In this document: positions 47,708 to 56,534 of the stretch, one piece after another | How the letters are laid out: each line of letters opens with the position of its first letter | Numbering within the stretch: position 1 is the first letter of the stretch | Source: Nonomuraea muscovyensis | GTDB lineage: Bacteria; Actinomycetota; Actinomycetes; Streptosporangiales; Streptosporangiaceae | DNA: 64,000 nucleotides | Reading direction: 5' to 3' | Assembly (NCBI RefSeq): GCF_014207745.1 | Contig: NZ_JACHJB010000003.1 | Span: forward strand, 310,001 to 374,000 | Made by a program: the position numbers and the translations under genes | Notes under the pieces: model-generated | Seen by the model: the letters and a program-made list of their open reading frames with translations, nothing else | The model's database searches: none | What the model was told of the DNA's origin: nothing

Positions 47708-49039
47708 ATGTCAGGTTCGTCTGGTGTGGCGGCACCGCCTCGACCTGCGCCTTCGCCGGCCCAGAGGATGCCGTCGCCGTTCTCGCTCCCCCTGCACGCG
47801 CTGCGCCTGCTCGGCAGGTGCGGACTAGCGCTGGCCCTGTGGTTCTCGGCGGGCGAGGTGGTCCGCTTCGGCCTGCTGTACGCCGCGACGGAGGTGGCCT
47901 ACGGCGACTTCCGGCAGGTCCGCCTCGTCATCATGACGACGCTGCTCACGCTCGTCGTCCTGACGGCGATGACCGTCATCACCGGCATGCTGCACACCCT
48001 GCGCGGCGCCCTGTGGGAGATGCGCGCCCGCGCGGCCGAGGGGGCGGCGGACGAGCCGTTCTTCACGGCGCTCGACCGCGTCGCCCCGGCCTTCGCCGTC
48101 CTCTACCTGGCCTGGGGCTTCCAGGTGGAGGACGCGCGCGACCTGGTGCAGATGGATCTGTTCCACCACATCTTCGAGCTCACCGACGCCGCCTTCTTCG
48201 GTGCGGAGACCCAGGTCGGGCGGGGCTTCATCGACATCGACTGGCGGGTGTCCCTCGGCACGATGGTCGCCGCCTTCGGGCTGAAGACGCTGTTCGCCAA
48301 GCTGGTGGAGAACGGTCGCGGCGGGCTGTACGGGTTCGCCGCCGCCTTCTCCGAGTTCGCCTTCGTCTTCTACGGGCTCAACGCCACCTTCACGCTCGCC
48401 CAGGCGAGGTCCGAGTGGGTGGAGCACCGCGCGGTCGTGTCCGGTACGGAGGAGGCGCTGGCGAACGCCGAGAAGAACGTGCCGGGCTTCGAGGCCGTCA
48501 CCACCGCCTGGGGCGACGTGTGGCCGATCCTGCTGAGCGCGGTCGCCCTGCCGCTCGTCTGGCTGACCGTGGCGATGCTCGTCTTCGGCACGTTCGCCGA
48601 CGACACCCGCACCATGGTCCGGGGCACCCGCTTCGAGCGCGGTGTCGACCGCCTGGAAGGCAGCCACGACCTCACCAAGAAGTCGGTGGACCGGGTCACG
48701 GGCGGCTTCCAGGAGCGCTGGGTGCCGCTGGTCAACTCCCTGCGCCTGATCGTCAAGGGCGGCGCGCCGCTGTTCGGGATGATGTGCCTGTGTTACGTGG
48801 CCCTCACCGTGGGCGCGCAGTACGCCGACCGGGCGGTGCGGACGCTGATCGGATCGCAGGTCGAGTGGGCGTGGTTCTACCTGGACGCGCCGGTGTCGTT
48901 CGGCCGCGACCTGCTCGTGACGACGGCCACCATGGCGCTGCTGGCGGCGGCGTTCGACCTCGCGGCCACCCGGGCCCGGCTGCGCGGTGAGGCGTTCACC
49001 GCCGGAAGCGCAGGGTCGTCCGGGGCGGCTGCGGAGTAG
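47708..49039 (+). CDS. Polytopic membrane protein of unknown family
   Basis: 443 residues. Pro-rich start, then five or six hydrophobic stretches: LGRCGLALALWFSAGEVVRF at about 40, MTTLLTLVVLTAMTVITGML at about 80, AVLYLAWGFQ, ILLSAVALPLVWLTVAMLVF at about 276, GAPLFGMMCLCYVALTVGAQ, and LLVTTATMALLAAAFDLAAT. Long amphipathic linkers separate them. No family recognised. Its 3' end overlaps the convergent three-gene operon by 44 nt. It may be the channel or scaffold partner of the neighbouring ATPase cluster (inference only). Confidence 0.75.
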   Translation: MSGSSGVAAPPRPAPSPAQRMPSPFSLPLHALRLLGRCGLALALWFSAGEVVRFGLLYAATEVAYGDFRQVRLVIMTTLLTLVVLTAMTVITGMLHTLRGALWEMRARAAEGAADEPFFTALDRVAPAFAVLYLAWGFQVEDARDLVQMDLFHHIFELTDAAFFGAETQVGRGFIDIDWRVSLGTMVAAFGLKTLFAKLVENGRGGLYGFAAAFSEFAFVFYGLNATFTLAQARSEWVEHRAVVSGTEEALANAEKNVPGFEAVTTAWGDVWPILLSAVALPLVWLTVAMLVFGTFADDTRTMVRGTRFERGVDRLEGSHDLTKKSVDRVTGGFQERWVPLVNSLRLIVKGGAPLFGMMCLCYVALTVGAQYADRAVRTLIGSQVEWAWFYLDAPVSFGRDLLVTTATMALLAAAFDLAATRARLRGEAFTAGSAGSSGAAAE

Positions 49040-49892
49040 TCGGCCGTTTGAACAGATCCTTCGTCGGCGTGTCGGAGCGGTAGGCGCTGGGCGTGAACGC
49101 CAGCTCCACCTGGTCCGCCACCGCCACGGGCACCACCGCGAGGCCCGCCAGCGCGTACTCCTGGCCCACCTCCAGGCGGTCCGACGGCCGGTCGCCGGCG
49201 CCCAGCTCGACGGCCCAGCTCCGTCCCGCCCGGTCGTGCAGCCTGAGGTCGTCGGGCATGCCGGTCATGGTGGCGCTGCCGTCGGACAGCACCTCCTGGA
49301 TGATCTCGATCTTCATCCAGGCGACGTCGGCGCCGTGCCGGCTGCCCGCGGGAGCCTTCGTCCGGGAGACCGTGGCCTTCCACTCGATGTCGTGGACCTT
49401 TCCCACCTGGCCGGCGGGCACCACGACCTCCCTGGTGTCCTGCTGCGTGGACACCTGCTCGTAGAAGAGGTATCCGTCCACGGTGTGCGCGGTGACGGCC
49501 GCGAACACGCTCACCACGGCGCCGGCGGCGACCAGCGCCGCGCGTCCGCGCCGCCGGGGTGCGGCCTCCCGGGCAGGCGGCGGAGGCTCCTGGACCGCCT
49601 CCGGCACCGGCACCGGCACCGGCACCGGCACCGGAGGCGGAGGCGGAGGCGGAGCCGTGGGTGGGACGGCGGGACGCGGCAGGGGAGGCGCGGCGTCCCG
49701 CACGGCCGGGATCGGCTGGGTGACGCCCTCCCGCGACAGCGGCGGCCAGACCTGCTGGTCGGGGTACGGCGTGCGGGACCGTGCCTGCCAGGGCGGCGGG
49801 GTGGCCGCCGGGGGAGGCGGCGGTGTCCGGCCGGCACCGTCGCGAGGTCCGGTGTTCCGCGGCGCGAACCAGTCGCGCTCCTCTGTGCTCAT
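48996..49892 (-). CDS. Single-pass membrane protein with Pro/Val-repeat tail and extracytoplasmic domain
   Basis: 298 residues. The N-terminal 110 residues are Pro-rich and disordered (PPPPPPP, then V-P repeats from hexanucleotide repeats at 49602-49653), then an Arg-led helix (AALVAAGAVVSVFAAVTAHT, about 122-141), then a beta-rich domain of about 150 residues with W-K-A-T-V and DLRLHDRAGRSW. It resembles DUF4352/TRF2-like extracellular domains of the two upstream neighbours. Starts 7 nt after the 49900 gene's stop. Confidence 0.78.
   Translation of the reverse strand: MSTEERDWFAPRNTGPRDGAGRTPPPPPAATPPPWQARSRTPYPDQQVWPPLSREGVTQPIPAVRDAAPPLPRPAVPPTAPPPPPPPVPVPVPVPVPEAVQEPPPPAREAAPRRRGRAALVAAGAVVSVFAAVTAHTVDGYLFYEQVSTQQDTREVVVPAGQVGKVHDIEWKATVSRTKAPAGSRHGADVAWMKIEIIQEVLSDGSATMTGMPDDLRLHDRAGRSWAVELGAGDRPSDRLEVGQEYALAGLAVVPVAVADQVELAFTPSAYRSDTPTKDLFKRPTTPQPPRTTLRFRR
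49602..49653. repeat. Hexanucleotide repeats (ggcacc)n and (ggaggc)n
   Basis: Five ggcacc units followed by four ggaggc units inside the 48996-49892 gene. They encode the P-V dipeptide repeat and a poly-Pro run on the reverse strand. Length variation here would stay in frame. Confidence 0.75.
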
Positions 49893-49899
49893 GGTTCGA

Positions 49900-50541
49900 T
49901 CACTTCTCCACGAGGGAGTAGACGTCCTGGGGGGCGGCGGCGAGCTTGCGGGCGGCCTGTTCGTCCAGCCCCAGGTCGATCTCGGCCTCCGGCGCGTACG
50001 GCTCGACCGGTATCGCCGACCCGGGCAGCGCGAAGACGACCTTGGCGTCCGGCAGCGCCGAGGCGGGCACCTCGAAGAAGAACGGCCCGCTCACCCAGAT
50101 GTCCGGCTGCACCCACTTGTCGGCCAGCGTCCTTGCGGAGTCCACCCGGTCCGTGGCGGTGAACTTGTGACCCTCGGCGTCCATCAGCACCGGCTGGGCC
50201 AGGTGGTAGGGGCGCAAACTCGACTTGGCCGACGCCCGCACGACCAGGAACAGGTGGTCCGTCTCGACGGTCTTGGTGGCGCTGACCTTGATCGCCTTGG
50301 CCACGGCGACCGAGTCGAGCCGGACGGTGAAGCGCCGCGCGTCCACCTGCCGGCCCTTGTCGCCCACGTACGTCAGCGGAGCCGACGCGTCGTTCTCGGA
50401 CAGGGCCAGCGACTGCAGTCCGACGGCGCCGCCCGCCAGCAGCAGCCCGACCACGGCGTTGAGCACCGGCGAACCGCCGCGGCCGGCCCGCCTGCCGCGG
50501 CGCCCGTCGGCCCGCGCGGGCGACTCCCGGGTGGCGGTCAT
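49900..50541 (-). CDS. Single-pass membrane protein, DUF4352-like extracytoplasmic domain
   Basis: 213 residues. A short basic N-terminus (RGRRAGRGG) precedes a membrane helix (LNAVVGLLLAGGAVGLQSLA, about 28-47), then a domain with RRFTVRLDSVAVAKAIKVSA, DHLFLVVRASAKSSL and VWVSGPFFFEVPASALP-like strands. The V-x-L-D-S-V ... F-x-V-V-x-V pattern is that of DUF4352-type immunoglobulin-like domains. Overlaps the upstream gene by ATGA (50538-50541). Confidence 0.78.
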   Translation of the reverse strand: MTATRESPARADGRRGRRAGRGGSPVLNAVVGLLLAGGAVGLQSLALSENDASAPLTYVGDKGRQVDARRFTVRLDSVAVAKAIKVSATKTVETDHLFLVVRASAKSSLRPYHLAQPVLMDAEGHKFTATDRVDSARTLADKWVQPDIWVSGPFFFEVPASALPDAKVVFALPGSAIPVEPYAPEAEIDLGLDEQAARKLAAAPQDVYSLVEK

Positions 50542-51197
50542 GCCGGCTCACCCTCCTCGACGGGCAGCGTCACCCGGGCCTTCACCTCGGGCACGATCTT
50601 GCCTGCGGCCTCCTCGGTGACTTTCTGCCAGCGCTCGGTGGGGTCGTTGAAGCCTGGCTCGTACGCGAACCCCGCGACGTCCAGGGTGAACTTCGCCGGC
50701 GGCTTGTCGCCGGCCCCGAGCCGGTAGCGGACGATGACCGTGCTCTTGACCCCCGGATGGAGCTGGCGGGTCTCGCCCCCCTTGGCCACGGCGAAGACGG
50801 ACGGGCCGGCGTCCGCGGGGAAGGCGGGGGAGATCTTCACCAGCGAGCTGGCGAAGCTCTCGCCGAAGGCGGCGTGCTCCTCCTTCGTCGGGGGAAGCCC
50901 GACCGACGTGGTCTCGTCTCCCTTGTTGGTCACCTCGAAGACCAGCTCCACGAACCGTCTGTCCTCGCTGAACGGCGAGTCGCCCGGCACGACCCTCACC
51001 CGCGACTGGACGAAACGCGTGGAGTAGCGGCCCTGGTCGAGCACCGCGCCCTTGGCCAGCGCCGGCGGTTCGTCCGGAGCCTCCCGCAGGCCGCCCATCA
51101 AGGCGGTGACACCGATGGCCGTGACCGCCACCAGGCCCAGGGCGGGCACCACCACCGGGCGCCCCTGCCTGTCGCTGCCGCCGGAGGGTTCGGTCAT
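50538..51197 (-). CDS. Single-pass membrane protein, DUF4352-like extracytoplasmic domain
   Basis: 219 residues, first gene of the three-gene reverse operon. Helix VVPALGLVAVTAIGVTALMG at about 14-33, then STRFVQSRVRVVPGDSPFSE, DRRFVELVFEVTNKGDETTS (a DUF4352-like W/F-x-x-V-x-x-V-x-N-x-G motif), and a second related pattern VIVRYRLGAGDKPPAKFTLD. Faces outward. It is divergent from the 51368 gene with 170 nt between; no clear promoter elements found there. Confidence 0.78.
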   Translation of the reverse strand: MTEPSGGSDRQGRPVVVPALGLVAVTAIGVTALMGGLREAPDEPPALAKGAVLDQGRYSTRFVQSRVRVVPGDSPFSEDRRFVELVFEVTNKGDETTSVGLPPTKEEHAAFGESFASSLVKISPAFPADAGPSVFAVAKGGETRQLHPGVKSTVIVRYRLGAGDKPPAKFTLDVAGFAYEPGFNDPTERWQKVTEEAAGKIVPEVKARVTLPVEEGEPA

Positions 51198-51367
51198 GGG
51201 TATGGATGGTAACGGGTCACAGTTGCACCATCTGCCGCAAAACTCCCTTCCGGCCGGTGTAATTGCCGAGAACCCTGCCGCAGTAGGGCACGTAGCTCTT
51301 ACGCTGTCACGGAGCGGAGGATTCGAGCCCTCCTACTACTAACGACATATCGCGGCCGGAGGGTCAC

Positions 51368-53305
51368 GTGGTGGACGTGCATCCCGAGCATGCGCAGCTC
51401 CAGGCGGACCGCATCTACCTGGGCTGGCAGTACATCCTGCTGCATCCCGATCCCGGCCCCCCGCCGAAGCGCCCCTCCCCGGCCGAGGAGGCGCCCGCCC
51501 AGGGGCCAGACCCCGACCTGGTGCGCCGCGAGCGCCTGCAGCAGGACCTGCTCAACCGGCCCATGCGGATCTTCCGGCGGTTCATGCTGGCGCTGACCGT
51601 GCTGCTCGTCGTGCTGGCCGTCGCCGGCTACCTCGACTGGTCCTTCGCCCTACTCGGCCTGGTGGCCGCCGGCGGCGTGGCGCTCATCTGCAGCTACGCG
51701 CTGGTCCAGGGCGACCGGGCGGTCCGCTACCGCATCCAGGAGCAGCAGGCGCGCGAGGACCGGCGGCGGCAGGAACGTGACAAGGAGTTGTTCCGCGCCC
51801 AGGAGGAGCACGCCCAGCGCTACCGCGAGTGGCAGGAGGTCAAGGAACGCCACGACCGCCAGCTCACCTGGTACGCCGTGGCCGTGCCCGACGACGTCGA
51901 CCGCATCGACGTGGCGGGCGGCACGCTGCCCGGCTGGTCGGCGCTCGTCACGCTGATCGGAGCGACCCGCCTCTACAGCGGCGGCCACCTGACCGTGCTC
52001 GACCTGTCCGAGGGCGCGATCGCCAAGGACCTCATCGAGCTGGCCCGCAGGGGCGGCGACGACCCCCTCGTGTGGGTGCTGCCCACCGACCTGCCCCGCC
52101 TCGACCTGGGCGCCACGCTCAAGCCCGAGGCGTTCGCCGACGTGCTCGCCCACGTGGTGAGCGTCAGCGAGGAACACCGCTCCACCCGCGACCTGAGCTT
52201 CGACAACGCGATCCTCGAACGGGTGCTGGAGGTGCTCGGCGAGAACGCCACGATCAGCCAGGTCACCGCCGCGCTGCGGGCGCTCGCCCAGGTCGGCGAC
52301 CCCCGCGACGATCTGAGGTACGGCCTCATCACCGCGACCCAGCTGGAGCGCATCGGCACGCTGTTCGGGCGCGGGGTGAGCGACCGGGTCGTCATCGAGC
52401 GGGCCTGGGCGCTGGAGTCGCAACTGCGCAAGCTGGAGACGCTCGGCACACAGGCCGTCCGGCTGCCGCCCGCCCGGCTGCGGGTGGTGAGCATGGACCG
52501 GCAGGCGGGCGTGTTCGGCAACCGGGTGCTCGGCACGTACGTCGCGACCGCCCTCACCCACATCCTGCGCCAGTCGCCCGCCTCCGACCGGCCCTGGTAC
52601 CACACGATCATCGTGGCGGGCGCGGACAAGCTCCGCGGCGACGTGCTCGATCGGCTCATGGACGCCTGCGAGACCTCCCGCACGGGACTGGTGCTCACCT
52701 ACCGCTCGCTCACCCCGACCGTCCGCGAACGGCTCGGCAGGGGGCACGCGGCGGTGGCGTTCATGCGGCTCGGCAACGCCGAGGACGCCCGGGTCGCCAG
52801 CGAGCACGTCGGCACCGAGCACCGTCTGGAGCTGGCCCAGCTCACCGAGACGATCAGCGACTCGCTCCCCGGCCTCGACGGCGGCTACACCTCCACCATC
52901 TCCCAGGTGGACGGCAAGGCGGAGGGGCACGGCGAGGGCGCCACCGACCTGGCCGAGGACATCACCGAGTCCACCGAGTGGGGCAGGACCGCCGACAAGA
53001 TCGGCGAGAAGGAACGGGTGCTGCAGCGCTCGCGGGAGTTCCTCGTCGAGCCGCACCAGCTCCAGCAGCTCCCCACCACGTCCGTCATCGTCACCGACGC
53101 CACCGCCCAGGGCAGGCGGGTGCGGCTGGCCGACGCCAACCCGGCGATCCTCACCTTCCCCAGGACCACCCTCGGCGAGCTGGAGGACCTGCGCGAGGCC
53201 GTGCTCTCCCTCGACCCGAGACAGGCGCCCGAGGGCGGCGAGGAGGCCCCGCCCAACCTCGGCCCCCCGCCGCCGCGCCTCGACTGGCGCAAGGACCGGA
53301 CGTGA
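51368..53305 (+). CDS. Membrane-anchored, P-loop-less VirD4/HerA-like protein
   Basis: 645 residues from GTG 51368 behind GGAGGG. Two membrane helices (about 72-115: FMLALTVLLVVLAVAGYLDW, ALLGLVAAGGVALICSYALV), a charged coiled coil (about 117-165), then a domain with GGTLPGWSALVTLIGATRLY, VLDLSEGAIAKDLIELARRG and, near 410-450, YHTIIVAGADKLRGDVLDRL followed by CETSRTGLVLTYRSLTPTVR. That order recalls the C-terminal half of VirD4/TraD coupling ATPases (a Walker-B-like D and a sensor), but no Walker A is present. Acidic, Pro-rich C-terminus. The ATPase gene follows after 107 nt. Confidence 0.7.
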   Translation: MVDVHPEHAQLQADRIYLGWQYILLHPDPGPPPKRPSPAEEAPAQGPDPDLVRRERLQQDLLNRPMRIFRRFMLALTVLLVVLAVAGYLDWSFALLGLVAAGGVALICSYALVQGDRAVRYRIQEQQAREDRRRQERDKELFRAQEEHAQRYREWQEVKERHDRQLTWYAVAVPDDVDRIDVAGGTLPGWSALVTLIGATRLYSGGHLTVLDLSEGAIAKDLIELARRGGDDPLVWVLPTDLPRLDLGATLKPEAFADVLAHVVSVSEEHRSTRDLSFDNAILERVLEVLGENATISQVTAALRALAQVGDPRDDLRYGLITATQLERIGTLFGRGVSDRVVIERAWALESQLRKLETLGTQAVRLPPARLRVVSMDRQAGVFGNRVLGTYVATALTHILRQSPASDRPWYHTIIVAGADKLRGDVLDRLMDACETSRTGLVLTYRSLTPTVRERLGRGHAAVAFMRLGNAEDARVASEHVGTEHRLELAQLTETISDSLPGLDGGYTSTISQVDGKAEGHGEGATDLAEDITESTEWGRTADKIGEKERVLQRSREFLVEPHQLQQLPTTSVIVTDATAQGRRVRLADANPAILTFPRTTLGELEDLREAVLSLDPRQAPEGGEEAPPNLGPPPPRLDWRKDRT

Positions 53306-53412
53306 CGCCTGCCCCCCGAGTACCGCAAGGGCGGGTAATGACATGGTCAATGTCAAGGTGACGGGCTGACGGTCGGCGGACTTTACTAAAGAACCGTCTG
53401 TGGGGGGATGAA

Positions 53413-56412
53413 ATGCAGCCGAGTGTCTCGCTGAGCGGGCCCTGGTACCGGATCCAATCCATCGCGGCACCCTCGCGAAGCTCGTCGGCGGAGTGGGACT
53501 TCGTCACCGTGCTGCCCGCCGTGCTGTCCGCCGCCCAGCGTGACCGGCCGTTCGCCATCGGCTGGCTGTCGCGCGGCTCGGGCGCGCCCCTTGAGCTGAT
53601 CACGAACGCCGGGCCGCTGTCGCCGCCCCGGCAGCCGCGGCGGTCGACCGGCGCCCTCGGCGCGCCCTCCGGGCCGCAGCCGCTGCTCTTCCCCGGCGGC
53701 GCGCGCGGCGTGCAGCTCGGCGAGGAGTACCTGGCCGACCTGGCCGACCTGGTGTGGACGCCGTGCCCGGGCCGCCAGGCGCCACCGCTCGGCGGCAGGC
53801 GGGAGTTCGACCCGGACGAGCTGAAGCGGCCCACGCTGTTCGAGTCGACGCTGATCACGCTGATGTCGCGGCCGTTCGCGTGGCTGGTCGTGGCCGAGCC
53901 GACCGACCTGCTCGACGCCGAGGTGGCCCACCTGCGCACCCAGCTCAACGTGCTGCGGCAGTACGGCGACGCCTCCGAGCGCTCCCGCTTCGACGCCGAG
54001 CGGGCCGAGCGCCGCATGCAGGAGCTCGACGCCTTCCGCGAGGCGGGGCTGTGGAACGTCCGGGTGCTGGCCGGCGGGGCGACCGCCGACGAGCTGCGGC
54101 AGATCGCGCCCGTGCTCGTCGGCTCGGTCGAGATGAGCCACCACCCCTACCGGCTGCGCAGCGCCCAGGGCGCCGTCTACCCGCTCGCCGAGGCGCTCGC
54201 CATCACCATGCAGGACCCGGCCGACGGGGCCGCGGCGCCGTTCGCCGCCACGGCGGGCGCGCTCGCGGCGTTGGCGGGGCTGCCCCGGCGCGAGGTGCCG
54301 GGCGTGCGGGTGCTCGACGCCGGCTTCTTCGACGTGACCTCCGAGGCCGACGACGGCGAGCTGGACCTGGGCGAGATCCTCGACGGGCAGGACCGGGGCG
54401 TCGGCTCGTTCCGGGTGCCGCTCGCCACGCTCAACCGGCACGCGTTCGTCACCGGCGCCACCGGCTCCGGCAAGTCGCAGACCGTCAGGCACCTGCTCGA
54501 ACAGCTCAGCCGCGCCCGCATCCCGTGGCTCGCCATCGAACCGGCCAAGTCGGAGTACGCCGCCATGGCCGGCCGCGTCGAGGCGTACGGGCCGGTGACC
54601 GTGATCAACCCGTCGGCCCCCGGCGGCGTGCCGTTCAGCATCAACCCGCTGGAGCCCGAGCCGGGCTACCCCGTGCAGGCGCACATCGACATGGTCCGGG
54701 CGCTTTTCATGGCGGCCTTCGACGCCGAGGAGCCGTTCCCGCAGATCATGTCGCTGTCGCTGCAGCGGGTCTACGAGGCCACCGGCTGGGACGTCGTCAC
54801 CGGCGGCGCCGTGCCCGGCTCCAAGGTGCCGCCGAGCGTGCCGACCCTGGAACAGCTCCAGCAGCACGCGATGGACGTGATCAAGGAGATCGGCTACGGG
54901 CGCGAGGTGCAGGCGGACGTCGAGGGGTTCATCTCGCTGCGGCTGCGCTCGCTGCGGGTCGGCTCGGCCGGGCGCTTCTTCGAGGGCGGCCACCCCGCCG
55001 ACATCGGCGGCCTGCTGGAGCGCAACGTCGTGCTCGCCATCGAGGACGTGGCCAACGACGAGGACAAGGCGTTCCTCATGGGCACGCTGATCATCCGGAT
55101 CGTGGAGCACCTGCGGATGCGGGCCCGCACGGAGAAGTCGCCCGACCTGCGGCACGTCATCGTCATCGAGGAGGCGCACCGGCTGCTGCGCGACCGCGGC
55201 GCCGGCCGGGCCGCCACCCACGCCGTCGAGCTGCTGGCCGGCATGCTCGCCGAGATCAGGGCGTACGGCGAGGGCATCGTCGTGGCCGAGCAGATCCCCA
55301 CCAAGCTCGTCCCCGACGTGGTGAAGAACACCGCGCTGAAGGTGGTGCACCGCCTGCCGGCCGAGGACGACCGGCAGCTCGTCGGCGCCGCCATGAACCT
55401 CAGCCCCGAGCAGTCCCGCCAGGTCGTCTCGCTCCAGCCCGGCTGCGCCGCGGTGTTCGCCGACGGCATGGACCGGCCGCTGCGGGTCCGGGTGCCGCTC
55501 GGCGAGTCGCGCGAACGGCTGGCCGACGGCCCGCCGCCGCCGATCCGCGGGCGCCGCTCGGCCGCCTGCGGCAGTCAGTGCCGCACCGGCCAGGCGTGCA
55601 CGCTGGTCGAGCTGCGCGAGGCCGACGTGCTGGCCGACGCCCCCGACTGGGCGTGGCTGCGCATCTGGTGCGACACGGTCGTGCTCGCGTTCGTCACCAA
55701 CCGGCCGCTGCCGGGTGTGCCCCGCGCGCTCGCCGCCGCCTGGTCCGAGCTGCCGGCGCGGCGCCGCGAGTGTCTGCTCGCCACCCTCGTCGAACGCTCC
55801 GTACGGCGACGCGCCTGGTCGCTGCGGAGCTGGATCGACCCCGCGCTGCTCACCGAGAAGGCCGCCGAGAGCGCCACCCGCCTGCTCGGCCGCCTCGACA
55901 GCGGGGGCGAGCGGCCCGGGTCCCGGTGGGTCGTCCCGCAGGTGCGCTGGCTGCACGAGGTCGACAGGCTCTTCCCGTACGACCGGCCCGCACCCGGCCT
56001 GCGCGCCCCGGCGCCGCCCCTGGAGTACGCCCTGTTCGGCCCGGCAGCGCAGCAGGACGCCCCCGAGCCGGTGACGGCGGGGGAGCCGGCTCAGCCCTCC
56101 CCGGCCGCGAACGGGCAGAGCGAGCTGCTCGGGCACCGGGCCAAGGCGTTGCGGCACCACCCCCTGTCCATGGAGATCGAGCACAACCGGGCGCTGGCCT
56201 GGCGGGTCATCCTCGGCGACGACGAGAGCGAGAGCCTGCAGCGCGACGTCATGACCGTGGCGATCGGGCTCGACCCCTCGGCCCGCCTGCGGCACGTCGG
56301 CCAGACCATGGGCGCGGGCTGGCTCGAAGGGGTGCTGTCGTGGCCGGCCCGCTTCGTGCTGCCGTTCGAGGAGGAGGGCGCGCCGGAGATCACCTTCGCT
56401 GAGCCGGGGTAG
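53413..56412 (+). CDS. HerA/DUF87-type ATPase
   Basis: 999 residues from ATG 53413 behind GGGGGATGAA. The Walker A reads TGATGSGKS (Lys354), then IPWLAIEPAKSEYAAMAGR typical of DUF87/HerA, Walker B RHVIVIEEAHRLL (Glu586-Glu587), and ELLAGMLAEIRAYGEGIVVA then EQIPTKLVPDVVKNTALKVV with the HerA/FtsK arginine-finger region. A Cys cluster C719-x3-C723-x5-C729 follows the ATPase core, then an alpha-helical tail of about 250 residues. The N-terminal 300 residues look like a dedicated partner or pseudo-nuclease domain. Such hexameric ATPases translocate DNA or proteins. Partner: the 51368 gene. Confidence 0.85.
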   Translation: MQPSVSLSGPWYRIQSIAAPSRSSSAEWDFVTVLPAVLSAAQRDRPFAIGWLSRGSGAPLELITNAGPLSPPRQPRRSTGALGAPSGPQPLLFPGGARGVQLGEEYLADLADLVWTPCPGRQAPPLGGRREFDPDELKRPTLFESTLITLMSRPFAWLVVAEPTDLLDAEVAHLRTQLNVLRQYGDASERSRFDAERAERRMQELDAFREAGLWNVRVLAGGATADELRQIAPVLVGSVEMSHHPYRLRSAQGAVYPLAEALAITMQDPADGAAAPFAATAGALAALAGLPRREVPGVRVLDAGFFDVTSEADDGELDLGEILDGQDRGVGSFRVPLATLNRHAFVTGATGSGKSQTVRHLLEQLSRARIPWLAIEPAKSEYAAMAGRVEAYGPVTVINPSAPGGVPFSINPLEPEPGYPVQAHIDMVRALFMAAFDAEEPFPQIMSLSLQRVYEATGWDVVTGGAVPGSKVPPSVPTLEQLQQHAMDVIKEIGYGREVQADVEGFISLRLRSLRVGSAGRFFEGGHPADIGGLLERNVVLAIEDVANDEDKAFLMGTLIIRIVEHLRMRARTEKSPDLRHVIVIEEAHRLLRDRGAGRAATHAVELLAGMLAEIRAYGEGIVVAEQIPTKLVPDVVKNTALKVVHRLPAEDDRQLVGAAMNLSPEQSRQVVSLQPGCAAVFADGMDRPLRVRVPLGESRERLADGPPPPIRGRRSAACGSQCRTGQACTLVELREADVLADAPDWAWLRIWCDTVVLAFVTNRPLPGVPRALAAAWSELPARRRECLLATLVERSVRRRAWSLRSWIDPALLTEKAAESATRLLGRLDSGGERPGSRWVVPQVRWLHEVDRLFPYDRPAPGLRAPAPPLEYALFGPAAQQDAPEPVTAGEPAQPSPAANGQSELLGHRAKALRHHPLSMEIEHNRALAWRVILGDDESESLQRDVMTVAIGLDPSARLRHVGQTMGAGWLEGVLSWPARFVLPFEEEGAPEITFAEPG

Positions 56413-56419
56413 CCGCGTC

Positions 56420-56496
56420 CGGGCGTGACGGGCAAGGCTTCGGGTGTCACGGGGAAGGCTTCGGGTGTTACGGGGAAGTGTTCGGGCGTTGCGGGG
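56420..56496. repeat. 21-bp tandem repeat upstream of murT
   Basis: Units cgggcgtgacgggcaaggct, cgggtgtcacggggaaggct, cgggtgttacggggaagtgt and a partial fourth (each 21 bp with a final t). It lies between the ATPase stop and murT. Confidence 0.7.
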
Positions 56497-56534
56497 TGAG
56501 TCGGCATGGCCCGGGCCGACTAGGATCCATTGCC

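Noticed and set aside
49602..49653. CRISPR-like repeat array
   Set aside because: Six-base units without spacers, in frame inside a coding sequence. No CRISPR array or cas gene was seen anywhere in the window.
51650..53470. 606-codon open frame antisense to the 51368 gene
   Set aside because: Same shadow pattern (low-complexity Gly/Arg/Val/Leu), no start signal, opposite to a coherent membrane protein.
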